A stretch of DNA of 64,000 nucleotides from Sipunculus nudus (GCA_026874595.1 CM049322.1:57038386-57102385), one strand, 5' to 3'; counted from the stretch's first letter, positions 1 to 11,246 are shown. The notes: generated from the sequence alone by a model not told the origin. Program-made: numbers and translations.

Positions 1-213
1 AGCAATTCGGTCGCAACAGGTGGTCTGGCTTCAGCAGTTATGAGCATTTCCCAAACCGCACAGCAACTGACAACTAACCCTACGGTTTGTAGTTAAATAC
101 TGCGCAGTTTGTTACAAGTCACGTGGCCTCGAGCATGGTTATCCGGCGAGGCGCAGGCCTACGTGACCAAGGACAAGCACTACAAGCCATTTTTAGCTGT
201 AGCGAACGCTGTC
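1..213 (+). other. Candidate 3'-terminal coding exon(s), unidentified
   Basis: Two short open stretches are visible. Frame 1 is open from the window edge to a TAA at 94-96 (31 codons, ending NPTVCS). A second frame runs to a TGA at 211-213. Its codons between about 150 and 190 end mostly in G or C, and it reads EAQAYVTKDKHYKPFLAVA just before the stop. That third-position bias is unlike the AT-rich surroundings and is what coding sequence would show. A possible splice acceptor (CGCAG) lies at about 102-107. I do not recognise the protein. It may be the end of a gene mostly outside the window, or chance. Confidence 0.25.
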
Positions 214-1489
214 TGAAGGGGTAACGTGATAACGGCAGCAACGTTTTATGATAAAACACTTTGTACGCAGCAGCTAGTGTGTATCCAGCTGATAAAATGC
301 CAATGCAGTTAATGTATTCTAAATATATGCACAGAAGTAAATACGCAATGGAGCATGTATGTTAAATCAGATATGTATTGTTGTGCATATAAATGTACGA
401 TGAGAGTTACAACTGCATCATAATGTTTATCTTACACAAATTATTGATAAGAAGAAATATGTCTGTTTTTTTTAATGACGCCATCAAAATGTATCACCGT
501 TGATAATTCAAAATCGTCTATTATGTTCATATAACGTATACAAGATAATCAGATTCGAAGCAAATGTAACTAACATTATTCAGGTTGTTTAATGTGATAA
601 ATCATTTATTTTTCAACAATTTAATCACATGAACGCAAGTGCTAAATATACACAGAACATTTAGTTTACAAGGACTTGGTCCCATTTTCACACGAAATGA
701 GAAAATCGGTAATGGCCTTTTTTTTTGTTTTGTTTTGTTTTGCTGTAAATGTTACTTTAGTATATCACAATGATGAAAGAATCACAGCACATGTAAAGTT
801 CTGTTTTATCTGCAGCTCCATTTTTGCAAAGTTTCATTATTTCTGTAATACAATGATTCAAAGCCAACACTGCATTTGGTAATGTGGTTTGTGCAGATAT
901 AAGCATCTCCAGTACCCCTGTGTAACAGGTATATACTTGTGTGTTGTTATGGGTCCTTCAGACACATGGGTTAAATGATTACTAAGTGACTCGGTATAGC
1001 TGTAGTCGGCGTAACATACATACAATAACCACGACTTGTAAAAAATAAGACGAATGAAGCAATTGATCTCTAGATCGGTCCACAGGAGGATAAACAGGAG
1101 GGCTGTTAGTTGTTGATGTTGCTTAGGCCAGGTATCAGGAGTGTACATCTTGAACTAGGAATGGCTGTATGCTCAGTTTTTTTTTCTATGGGGGGCCCTA
1201 CTTTCGCTACGTCTACATCAAACCTATCTCGTGAAGCTACACCAAAACTAATTAACCTCTTCTGTTCCGAAAATAAAACTTTAATAAAAGATTTGCAATT
1301 TCCATTTTGTATGTCTGTATAATACATAAATATGTATGTATAATTATATTATGAAATAGTTAATCTAAGTACGGTCAGTAGATAATAAACTTTGGTGTTC
1401 CAGTTCTGTTCTCATGTAGGGTTTGTGAAGGCAATGAGATAAACAAAATTAAATAAATAACTACGTACATTAAGAAACAATCTCATTTA
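214..1489. other. Unassigned AT-rich sequence
   Basis: Open frames of 68-96 codons occur on both strands but lack protein-like composition. I see no domain, RNA gene or clear repeat here. Confidence 0.5.
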
Positions 1490-1493
1490 TAAC

Positions 1494-1558
1494 ATTATAT
1501 ATATATATATATATATAATATTATATATTATATATATAATATTATATTATATCATATA
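1494..1558. repeat. AT microsatellite with TATAATATTATA palindromes
   Basis: A run of TA dinucleotides passes into alternating TATAATATTATA blocks, so the tract can fold as a cruciform as well as slip. Confidence 0.85.
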
Positions 1559-1629
1559 TGTGCAGAGTGTAATTCAAAGAAGTGGTCCTTGAATGACGAC
1601 TGGGTGTTGCCAAGAGTATTAGATCTTTA

Positions 1630-2986
1630 AACAGAACACTGTTTATCGTTATAGTTCTGGCCCCTGTTTATGAACACTGCTCATCGTTATAGTTCTGGCC
1701 CCTGTTCATGAACACTGCTTATCGTTATAGTTCTGGCCCCTGTTTATGAACACTGCTTATCGTTATTGTTCTGGCCCCTATATATGAAATCTGCTTATCA
1801 TTATAGTTCTGGCCCCTGTTTATGAACACTGCTTATCGTTAGAGTTCGGGCCCCTGTTTATGAACACTGCTTATCGTTATAAATCTGGCCCTGGTTTATG
1901 AAAACTGCTTATCGTTATAGTTCTGGCCCCGGTTTATGACCACTGCTTATCGTTATAGTTCTGGCCCCGGTTTATGAAAACTGCTTATCGTTATAGTTCT
2001 GGCCCCTGTTTATGAACACTGCATATCGTTCTGACTAATGTTTGTTTATGAACACTGCTTATCGTTATAGTTCTGGTCCCTATTTATAAGCACTGCTTAT
2101 CGTTATTGTTCTGGCCCTTGTTTATGAACACTGCTTATCGTTATAATTCTGGCCCCTGTTTATGAACACTGCTTATCGTTTTAGTTCTGGTCCCTATTTA
2201 TAAGCACTGCTTATCGTTATAGTTCTGGCCCTTGTTTATGAACATTGCTTATCGTTATAGTTCTGGTCCCTGTTTATGAACACTGCTTATCGTTATAGTT
2301 CTGGCCCCTGTTTATGAACACTGCTTATCGGTATAGTTCTGGCCCCGTTTTATGAACACTGCTTATCGTTATAGTTCTGGCCCCGGTTTATGAACACTGC
2401 TTATCGTTATAGTTCTGGCCCCTGTTTATGAAAACTGCTTATCGTTTTAGTTCTGGCCCCTGTTTATGAACACTGCATATCGTTCTGACTAGTGTTTGTT
2501 TATGAACACTGCTTATCGTTATAGTTCTGGCCCCTATTTACAAGAACCGCTTATCGTTATAGTTCTGGCCCCTGTTTATGAACACTGCTTATCGTTATAG
2601 TTATGGCCCCTGTTTATGAACACTGCTTATCGTTCTGACAAGTGTTTTTTTTTATGAACACTGCTTATCGTTCTGACTAGTCCTTTTTTATGGACACTGT
2701 TAATCGTTATGACTGGCTCTTGTTTATGGACACTGTAAATCGCGGTGACTGGTCCGTGTTTATGGACACTCCTAACCGTCATTACTGGCCCTTGCTCATG
2801 AACATTGCTTATCGTCTTGTCTGTTCTCTGTTTGCGAACACTGTTTATCGTAATGATTGGTCTCTGTTTATGAATACTGTTTATCCTTAAGACTGGCCCT
2901 CGTTTATGAACACTATTTTCTGTTATAACTGGCCCTTGTTTATGAACACTGCTTAACTAATTGTTTTTCGTTATATCTGCCCACTG
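1630..2986. repeat. 38-bp minisatellite, left part
   Basis: About 35 tandem copies of a roughly 38-bp unit, with the core GAACACTGCTTATCG followed by a TTCTGGCCCC-type end. Units after about 2,630 are more diverged (GTTCTGACTAGT or TTATGGACACTGT variants). A variant unit containing GCATATCGTTCTGAC recurs at 2,021 and 2,475, 454 bp apart or about 12 units, which suggests block duplication within the array. The array continues at 3,751 after an inserted LINE fragment. Confidence 0.95.
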
Positions 2987-3750
2987 GAGTTAAATGTAAA
3001 GTAAACCAAGGAGATGATAATATATTTTAGACGGAAGAAAACTGAAATATTACACTTGGTAATTGACGGCTCCGAGGGTCGTTAACTGTTTTAAATTTTT
3101 AGAAATTTTTATTTCTTCTGATTTGGAGTGGGCCGAAAATGATAATCACTGCGTAAAGAAGGCACAACAATGTTTATTCTGTCTAAGGAACCTAAAAGCT
3201 TTCGGGTTCAGTCAACCGACTCTATTAAAGTTTTATCGGACGGTAATTCAGGGAGTCCTGACGTTGTCAGTGACTGTATGGGGAGGCAGTATCACTGTCG
3301 AGGAAAGGAACCGTCTTTCGAGGGTAGTTAGAACAGCTGAGAGGATCATTAGGGTTCATTTACCCACAGTTGACTCGATATTTCAACCACTATCGTTGAG
3401 GAAAGTAACGACATTATAGAAGACTATAGTCATTCGACGCACTATTTGTTTTAAAATATGAAATCGGGGGTTCGCTATAGGTCGCTATCAGGCAATTCCC
3501 AAAGAACTTACAGAATTCTAGCACATACGCATCAGCCGTTCGGGCATTAAATATATCACTTGCAGCACAATAATCTAGTCAAACTTTCTTAGTCATACGT
3601 CTTTTTTTCTATACACAATTTTATATTATTATTTCTTGTTTATGTGTTTGTTTGAGCAAGCCAGTCAAGCCAAGTACTATTGTTTGTAATGATTTTATTA
3701 CATATATATATATATAGCAATGAACTTCATTTTATCTTATCTTACCTTAT
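2987..3750 (+). mobile_element. 5'-truncated L2/CR1-like LINE 3' end inside the minisatellite
   Basis: The C-terminal part of a non-LTR reverse transcriptase reads through several frames. From about 2,987 come LELNV, TKEM and FRRKKTEILHLVIDG. A frameshift near 3,070 is followed by NCFKFLEIFISSDLEW, VKKAQQCLFCLRNLKAFG, VVRTAERIIR and LPTVDSIFQPLSL. After a stop near 3,418 the frame continues as SHSTHYLF and GVRYRS. These are characteristic of the post-catalytic region of L2/CR1-type LINEs. The 3' end at about 3,720-3,750 carries a TTTTATCTTATCTTA-type tail, as expected for such elements. The element starts mid-gene and lacks the catalytic domain. Minisatellite sequence abuts both ends, so it inserted into the array. 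I see no convincing target-site duplication. Confidence 0.85.
3020..3480 (+). pseudogene. LINE reverse transcriptase C-terminal remnant
   Basis: This is the readable part of the L2/CR1-like element. The longest uninterrupted frame (3,063-3,419) covers the FKFLG-like region (FKFLEIFISSD), the KKAQQ..LRNLKAFG block and the RVVRTAERII block. At least two frameshifts or stops (near 3,070 and 3,418) separate it from matching sequence on both sides. It has no palm domain and no catalytic YADD, so it is non-functional. Confidence 0.8.
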
Positions 3751-4115
3751 ATGTTTATGAACACTGCTTATCGTTATGACTAGCTCCTTTTATGAACCCT
3801 GCTTATTGTTAGATCTATCCCTCACTATGGACACTACTTATCGTTAGGTCGTGCCCCTGTATATGAACACTGCATAATTTGATGATTGTCTTGTTTATTA
3901 CCACTGCCTATCGTTTTGACTGGTTACTGCTTATGAATACTGTTTATCGTTAAGACTTACCCTTGTTTATGAATATTGTTTTTCGTTATGTCTGGCCACT
4001 GTTTATGAACACAACTTATCGTTATGACTTGCCCCTGTTTATGAACATTGCTTTTCTTGATGATTGCCCCTTGTTTACGAACACTGCTTATCGTTATGAC
4101 GGGACTTTGTTTATT
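3751..4115. repeat. 38-bp minisatellite, right part
   Basis: About ten diverged units of the same array resume immediately after the LINE tail (TGTTTATGAACACTGCTTAT), fading out near 4,115. Confidence 0.9.
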
Positions 4116-5177
4116 CACATTTATTAGCACCAATGTTTTTGTGACCCGATTTGTATGTATTGTGATGTCATGTTATTGTTTAATACACAGTGGTTGCAGG
4201 AGATAAGTATATCTGTTTGTAAAATGGAATATTTTGATTTATATTCTAAAATAAATCCTGAAAGCTGACAACAAAATATTGATAAACGGATATAGAAGAT
4301 TTTCTTAGGATTCAAAGTATGTTTATTTTTTGGGGCTTAAAATAATGTTTATATAGATATTAAAGTTAAGATTAAAATCTTAGCTGATGCTAAGACCTTA
4401 ATTAATACATAATGTTTTAAAGTTTTCCATATCTTTTTTCAGCTTCTATCGAAATATGTTATCACACACACTATTGTAAATTCAGTTCATTGTTTATTTT
4501 CCCTGATTAATCAATAAATTTACTTAGAAATGTGTCAAATGTGTAAAACTGCCTAGTAACAACTGACCCGATATACTTTATCCTGCTCACTATAACGATA
4601 CAGCATTTTTTTTTCTTATTTATCTCTCTTTAAAAAAATGTTTTCTGAATGACCCAATTACATTAAACTTCGTGTAAATACGGCAGTCATCGATATAATC
4701 AGTGCGTTCGCATATTCATATACTCGTGTCCAATACACGGGCTAAAGATCAGTGTACTAGTTAATGTTTCGTGTGACGGGTTAATGTCAATTTTTAAGTT
4801 CACGAAATAGCGAGTGTCTGAAAGAGAATAAAAAAAATATAGAAGGAACAATTAACTAGGTCATGATAAATGAACCAAGTCAAGATCAAAATAATACTTC
4901 ATGGACAATGTTCAACTCATTACAAAATAAAAATAATATCATGATGTTATAAAAAAGTTCATAATTCTACTAGCTAATGTTTAACGTACTGAGTAATGTA
5001 CAAACTTATTTACTTGTTCATTCTAAGCCTTCCAACTCATAATCACTGTATAGACGCTTGCCTTATGTTCGAGCTCCTTTCGAGTCCATTTGCCTATCCT
5101 CATTAAAATATTAGACGGTCTCTTTACTGAATGAGGTTCATTTTTTAAGCATTTTGATGCTTCATATACCTATATTT
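4116..5177. other. Unassigned AT-rich sequence with decayed 19-bp-type repeats
   Basis: No gene is visible. From about 4,745 to 5,030 there are scattered words such as GATCAGTGTACTAGTTAATG and TACTAGCTAATG. They resemble the 19-bp minisatellites found at 14.5 and 20.9 kb but are too diverged to call an array. Confidence 0.4.
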
Positions 5178-5202
5178 CCACACACACACACACACACACA
5201 CA
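5178..5202. repeat. CA microsatellite
   Basis: About 12 uninterrupted CA dinucleotides. Confidence 0.95.
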
Positions 5203-5339
5203 ATGATTATGTTTTCTGCCGAATCATCAGGTCAATATTTTGGAATTCTAAAGATAAAGTGATAAAATAATAGAAAAAAATATAAATAAAATAATGAAAG
5301 TTAAAAAATAGGGGGAAATGTATAATAAATAGAAATAAA

Positions 5340-5620
5340 ATACAAGTGGGGCCACCAGTAATATTGAACTGTTCATGACTAGTCATGATCAATATAAAAA
5401 GCAAGATTCATGGCAATCAATGATTTAATTTTATAGATAAAAGACACTGTATCAAATGTTAAATTATTAAAGGTTAAGGGATTCAAGGTTCCACATTTAC
5501 CGGGTGTGAGCTTCTAACGGACGAACGGACGGCCAGACGGATGAATGGACAACGGACAAAGAGTGATCGCTATGGCTGAGATGACTTCCAGTCAATGTGA
5601 AAACAAGGGGTTCAACCCAA
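5340..5620. repeat. Diverged satellite end plus ACGGACGG-type terminus
   Basis: A GCCACCAG...CATGATCAATAT...CAATCAATG segment (5,349-5,430) matches the distal half of the 340-bp satellite found further right. At 5,517-5,550 follows a GGACGAACGGACGGCCAGACGG tract, then a GCTGAGATGACTTCCAGTCAA segment. This corresponds to the tract-plus-hairpin terminus seen in clean form at 9,865, 11,214, 17,740 and 19,070. It is probably an older, decayed member of that family. Confidence 0.55.
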
Positions 5621-5667
5621 GAGGATTAATCACAAAACCTAATACAAGGTCCCCATTTCCGGAAAAA

Positions 5668-5685
5668 GGGTGGGGTTGGGGTGGG
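5668..5685 (+). other. Putative G-quadruplex motif
   Basis: Four G-tracts of 3, 4, 4 and 3 are separated by one- or two-base T loops. This fits the standard G-quadruplex pattern on the plus strand. Confidence 0.6.
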
Positions 5686-6146
5686 TTTGGATATTTCCAG
5701 GCCTCAAAATTAGTGTGTTACGATTTAAACAAAATTGCGGCTCAAAAGGGGGTACGGACCCACAAGACTCCCCTTTGGTCCATTCGGCGCTATTCAAATA
5801 GGGTATGCATATTTCTGTTTCTTTCTTCAGGAACAGTTTCCTTACCTTAAAACGTACATTTAATTGATCTTTCATGTCTCACTCATATCAACTTATTCTT
5901 TAAACGTCCAACAATAGTAACTTACAAGTCAAATATCATTACAAATCTGAGGTCCCTACGTCCGTTGCGCAAATGAAGAAAAAAATATTTACACATATCT
6001 TATTGAGACAGTAAACCAGTGACGGAAATTCTATATTTTCTTTTAAGTTGTTTATTAAGAAAAATGACCTAACATTCCTCCTCTCAGTTAATTTATCTCC
6101 CCCAACTCCGGTAAAAATCCAGTATACCGGGTTGATCAGCTTGTGA

Positions 6147-6147
<1 letters not shown>

Positions 6148-6191
<44 letters not shown>
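6148..6191. repeat. TA/TG compound microsatellite, copy 1
   Basis: AT dinucleotides pass into GT dinucleotides. The same compound tract is at 15,527-15,609 in copy 2, where the TA part is much longer. Confidence 0.9.
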
Positions 6192-6192
<1 letters not shown>

Positions 6193-6718
6193 TTGTGTAT
6201 GAAAGGAACCCCTTGCCAGGCTTAACAAGCTTCCTGTTAGGGTTACATAAATAACCACAGGGAGACCATTGTTGTAAGTTTTTGCTGAGGGCGTGACAAG
6301 AAAATGCGGTTGATAGCATCAACACAAAACCATGGTTACAAAGGAGAATCGTTGCCAAAATACTCCAGGAAGTTATAGTGTCATGTAATAGATTGCTTTA
6401 AAAAAAATCACCCTGCATTGCTTTCAGTGTAATAACTGGACATTTCATGGTACGACCAAATATAAATCCCATCAATAAAAAGGGGACTGTGGGTCGCGGA
6501 TCTCAGCTGAAAATGATTATGAGAATATTTTTTATAACGTCGATACCAAATTCCAATAGGAGTTTTGACCAGTCCAATCCCTGATCTGGATCTGCCCAGC
6601 CCAGATCCTGCTTCAGACTATGATTTGGCAAATTGCTGAATACCACCTTCTACCCTGTTACGATACCTTCTTGACCCTGTTTGACCTCATGATCATAAAT
6701 ACAATTTCAATTTTTTTT

Positions 6719-6740
6719 GGGGTGGGGGTGGGGGTGGGGG
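6719..6740 (+). other. Strong G-quadruplex motif
   Basis: Four G-tracts of 4, 5, 5 and 5 are separated by single T residues, in the satellite unit of copy 1. The corresponding place in copy 2 (about 16,541-16,551) keeps only two G-tracts. Another copy 2 unit has a G-run at 16,869-16,882. Confidence 0.75.
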
Positions 6741-7797
6741 TTATTTCTGGGCCCCATAGCTTAGAGGGTATGGTTAACAGAGACCTTATTTCAGGTTTCG
6801 CATGAGACTTTTCATGGATCTTCCTGGATGTCAGCTAAGAACATTCTAGAACCAGTAATTAGAAGTTGTGCCCTGTTAACAGATGAACGCATCTTAAGAG
6901 GTCTAAAAAATAAAGAAAAAAAGTCGTAAATAGAAAAAAATAGGTGGCGCCACCAGACTGCAGAAACTGATGAAACATTCCATGATCAATATCCATGCAA
7001 AGAATCATGGTGATCAGTGTAATAGTTGTTCAGATACTTGAGCTTTTGTATCATATTTTCCATAATTCTGGGAGGTACTTTGGAACCCTTTAGCTCAGAC
7101 TTTATGGGTAACAGAGACCTAATTTCAGGTTTCGACGGAGACTTTAATGGGTCTCCCTGCATGTCAAGAGAGAAGAATTTAGATCCAGCCTTTACAATTT
7201 TTGCCCTGTTAACGAATGGCCGCATCTTAAGAGTTCTCAAAAATAGAGAAAACAATTCGTAAAAATCGAAAAAAATACAGGTGGCGCCACTAGTCTGCAG
7301 AAACTGATGACACATTCCATGATCAATATCCATGCAAATTATCATGGTGACCAGTGCAATTGTTTGGACAGATACTGGAGCTTTTGTATCAAATTATCCT
7401 TTATTCTGGTAGGGTACTTCGGGGCCACACAGTTCAGAGTTTATAGGTAACAGAAACCTAATTTAAGTTTCCACGGAGACTTTTAATGGGCTTCCCTGCT
7501 TGTCAAGAGAGAGGATTCTAGGTTCAGCCTTTACAATTTTTGCCCCCATTAACAAATGGCCTCATCTTAAAAGGTTTCAAAAATAGAGAAAAAATCGTAA
7601 AAATTTAAAAATACAGGTGGCGTTACCAGTCTACAGAAACTGATGTAAAATTTTATGGCCAATATCCATGCAACGAATCGTGGTTATCAATGCATTAGGT
7701 TTCAGATACTTGAGCTTTTGTATCAAATTTTCCATAATTCTGTTGGGTAGTTCGGAGCCCCCTATACCTCAAAGAATATGGGTAACAGAGACCTAAT

Positions 7798-9383
7798 AAT
7801 AATAATAATAATAATAATAATAGTTTATTATGCCTTTAGAAGAAGAGTACATGAACATAAAACACAATAAAATATAAAGTAATAAGAACAGTAAAACCAC
7901 AGATAAGATACCGTATTATACATAAAACCAATATATTAAAATGGTGTCAGAAGCATATTTAAGATATATTTATTATAAGGGGCGTGACTGACCAATAACT
8001 GCCGGACTGTGTCTGACATTCCATCACTGACATCATATTTCAATTCCTTTTTTACCCTTTGCTTGTACCCCTTATAAAAAATATATTTGAGAAAACTTAT
8101 ACCATATTTCAGACACGTTTCTTTTGATCTAGCAATGAGATCCGAATGACCACTCAGTTTGCCACAAGCATGCATATTCAGTAAATATGTATAAAAAGGT
8201 CTTGCGCGAGAGTTATTACTAAAAATGGCGCTTGTTAAATCAAGACCATTCAATTCAACTGTTTTTTGTATCCTACATACATTCAGTGCTTTCAGAATGG
8301 GAGAACTTTTGCAATATTTATGTAAACCAACACCAACCTTTAGTAGTTGTGACTGTAACTTCTCCATTTTTGTTAAAGATTGTTTACTGACATATATGGC
8401 ACTGGTGCCATATGTCAGCACAGGCCTAATAGCTGTTTTCCACACATATGACAAAGAATCAACATCGCTTATAAAGTTTGAGAAACCAGCTCCTTGAAGA
8501 GAATAAAATGCTCTCCCGCATGCATTTATGCGGTCATCAATATGCTCCTTAGGATTAGTATTTGACAAAGTAACACCAAGATATCTCACACTTTTGCATT
8601 CAGTCAGCTTAACACCATCAAGTCCCCATTCAGGGTGAGGTTCTAGTGTACACTGCCCAAAAACGACACAGTAGGTTTTCTGTGGATTAAACCTAAGACC
8701 ATGTTGTGTTATATACGCATCAGCTAAATCAATCATCTTTTGTAAACCACAGGCAGTCAAACTTGCTAACATGAGATCGTCAGCATAACAGAATACATTG
8801 TAAGATACATTATTAATCTTTATGCCACCTGTAAAATTCGATAATGCGTTGATCAAGTCTTGATAGAATAAATTAAAGAGAAAAGGGGAGGTTAGTCCTC
8901 CCTGACGTGTGCCCTTGGTAATTTTTATTGCCTCACTTAGCTGTGAACCCCATTTAATTTGAACTGTTATTGATTTATACCAGTTCACAATCAGTACCCA
9001 GCAGTGATCAGGTATAACATTCATAGCTTTCTTAAACAAAATAGCATGTGGTACAGCATCAAAGGCACCCTCTGCATCTAATGAACATGTATAGACGGGA
9101 GAACCACGCTTGGAACAATACGTTATGACATCATTAGCTAGGGAAGAGGCCATATTCGTACCTCTCCCTGCAACAAATCCGAATTGCAAATCACTAAATT
9201 CATGGAGATCTGATACATCCAGTATATATAATTCCATTATTTTTGATATCGTACATGAGATTGTAATAGGTCGATAATTTCTTGGTATAGTAGGATCTAG
9301 AGTTGTTTTTTTTAAGTAAAGGTACCAGTAACCCTTGATAAAAACAACCTGGCACAACGCCATATCTGATACACAGAGTAAAC
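7798..9383 (-). mobile_element. 5'-truncated non-LTR retrotransposon (LINE) inserted in the satellite
   Basis: A minus-strand LINE with reverse transcriptase and 3' UTR. The 3' end (low coordinates) has an AATAAA-like word in CATAATAAACTATT and an (ATT)n tail at 7,798-7,822. The 5' end stops at about 9,383, inside the RT N-terminal region, so the endonuclease is missing. CCTAAT occurs immediately outside both ends (7,792-7,797 and 9,384-9,389). Satellite units elsewhere show the uninterrupted site CAGAGACCTAATTTCAGG, so this is an insertion with a target-site duplication of about 6 bp. It is absent from copy 2. Confidence 0.9.
7936..9363 (-). pseudogene. LINE reverse transcriptase, truncated and frameshifted
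   Basis: A 475-residue frame carries the ordered motifs of a non-LTR reverse transcriptase: NYRPITISCTISKIME, FGFVAGRGT, CSLDAEGAFD (motif A, catalytic D), GTRQGGLTSPFLFNL (motif B), FCYADDLMLAS (motif C, catalytic DD), GLRFNPQKTYCVVFGQ and VRYLGVTL. It copies element RNA into DNA at a nicked target. The natural frame upstream (FTLCIRYGVVP...QGLLVPLLKK) lies in another frame and joins at the T-run near 9,305-9,313, so a homopolymer frameshift separates the first 25 or so residues. The ATG at the start of the 475-residue frame is therefore not authentic. Catalytic residues are intact, but the endonuclease is absent and the element is dead. Clade is unresolved within the I/Jockey/CR1-like LINEs. 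Confidence 0.9.
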
Positions 9384-9864
9384 CCTAATATTAGGGTTCC
9401 AAGCAGACTTTTCATGGGTCTCCCTGCATGTCAAGACAGAAGATTCTAGGTCAAGTTTTTACGATTTGTGCCTGTTAACAAATGACCACATCTTTTAAGG
9501 TCTCAAAAATAGTGATAAAAAACCTTTAAAAAAAGAAAATATACAGGTAGCGCCACCAGTTTGCAGAATCTGATGAAACACTCCATTATCAATATCCGAA
9601 AAAAGAATCATGGTGATCAAGCATTAGTTGTTCAGATACTTGAGCTTTTGTATCAAATTTTCCTTTATTCTTGGGGGCACCTCGGAGCAACATAGCTCAA
9701 AGAATATGGGTAACAGAGACCTTATTCCATGTTTTAGTGGAGATTTTTCATGGACCTCTCTGGATGTCAAGTTAGAAGATTCCAGGTCCACCAGGTACGA
9801 TTTGTTCTCTGTTAACAGAGAGAGGGCCGGATTGCTGGATCGCCAGACGTAGGACGTATCGTTA

Positions 9865-9895
9865 TAGCTCAGATCACTTACAGTCAGCTGAGCTA
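9865..9895. other. Terminal hairpin of ACGGACGG-type repeat
   Basis: Arms TAGCTCAGATCACT and AGTCAGCTGAGCTA (12 of 14 pairs) flank a 3-base loop, followed by AAAAA. The same structure ends the repeats at 11,214, 17,740 and 19,070. Confidence 0.7.
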
Positions 9896-11246
9896 AAAAG
9901 GGGTTTTACTTAATTGACAGGTCATTTATAAATTAAGTTGGAAACCAATATGTTAATCCCATCTTGAGTTATTATTCGGAAAAAAATGTGGACAAATGGC
10001 CCCTGTGACCTCGACCTTTGACTTTGAGAACCCCGAAACAATCAGCGTCATCTCCTATTTGCAGGTCATCTATATTCTTTTTTACCATAAACATATATCT
10101 TTTAAATTTGCAAATCAATAAATATCTAGGAAAAAAATCTTGATTCAGATTTCCCAATTTTAAATTGTGCATTTATTTATCCATAATTTGCTTTATATTT
10201 TATAAATTTATTCATACTGATTGATCTAATTTTATTTTAATTTGTCAAAATTACTTGAAAGAAGATTTTTTTAATGCTACGTTAATCCAACATGGCATCA
10301 TCCTAATTACTCCTTGAATTCCTTTTCAAGAAGAGTTTTGTATATTGGAGTGGAAACAGCATTACAATTAACGAAATCAATGCAAACAATAACAATAACT
10401 GTACACATTTCACATGCGGAGATCTCCCCCAGTGACTTTAACAAATCAGGAACCCTGGCATAGCTCACTTCCAGTGACCAGGAGTGAGCTGCCTGCATCT
10501 GGACAAACCAAGTGACTACAATAGACCCTTATAACGAAAATTCAATAACTCGCCTAATTTTCAAGCTTTTATTTTCAAATTCCAGATTTAAACAAATGAA
10601 ATACGTTTTCATTCTGTAAAAATTAAATTAACAGTATTCAAAGGAAAAAAGTGCTATGGTTAAAGAAGGACATAATTTAAGGTACTGATTTTATTTATAT
10701 GCTAATAACTTATACAATTTACAAAATTCAGATCTAATTTCGGGTATACAATTGAATCTTAATTAAACAAAGTTAATACTTGAAAAAAAAGTGTCAAGCT
10801 TAAAAAATGTCATGTTAAGCGAGTAAATTTTTTTCATGATTTTTTACTTAGTGCATTATGTTCAGGCCCATAACTTCAAGAAAGTACATTATACGGACTT
10901 AATTTCTGGCATGTATAAAGGAAAAATTTAGGAGAATATTTCTACTGAATATTAAGAAAAACAGATCGGTTATTTTGATATTAAGCTGTCCTGAAGTGCG
11001 AGAATAGGTTTTAAATTGAAATTTGATTTTTTTCCATAATTTCTCAAAGGAACGAAGTCGCAGTGATCCAATTTTCGGCCTAGTAGGAGACATTGTCAAG
11101 ACATTGTCTTGGGGACATCCAACAGTATGCCAAATTTGGGATTCCTAGGTCTAACGGTTTCAAAACGTGCGAGTCTAACGGACGGACGGACGACGGACAA
11201 TGAACCACGACTATAGTTCAGATGACTTATAGTCAGTTGAGCTAAA
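9896..11246. repeat. 1.35-kb dispersed element ending in ACGGACGG tract and hairpin, copy 1
   Basis: Homologous to 17,771-19,102. It contains CCCCTGTGACCTCGACCTTT near its start. It ends with TCTAACGGACGGACGGACG (11,174-11,192) and the hairpin at 11,214-11,244, then AAAAATG. I see no coding capacity, so it is a non-autonomous dispersed repeat of unknown class. Confidence 0.75.

Larger units (their letters stand above)
6700..9895. repeat. 337-bp satellite array, copy 1, interrupted by a LINE
   Basis: Units share GGTAACAGAGACCTAATTTC, a GTCAAGAGAGA segment and a GGTGGCGCCACCAG segment. The palindrome-containing segment falls at 6,943, 7,280 and 7,616, giving a period of 336-337 bp, and again at 9,546 beyond the LINE. 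GGTGGCGCCACC is a perfect 12-bp palindrome at 6,943; the others carry one or two changes. The last unit runs into the hairpin at 9,865-9,895. Confidence 0.9.

Noticed and set aside
2690-2890. 66-codon frame with repeated MDTVNR-like motifs
   Set aside because: It is the 38-bp minisatellite read through in diverged units; there is no independent sign of coding.
5939-6358. 139-codon minus-strand frame
   Set aside because: It reads through the TA/TG microsatellite. The copy 2 counterpart (15,524-15,796) differs by indels and is dominated by the dinucleotide run.
8225-8497. 90-codon plus-strand frame
   Set aside because: Antisense shadow of the minus-strand LINE reverse transcriptase.
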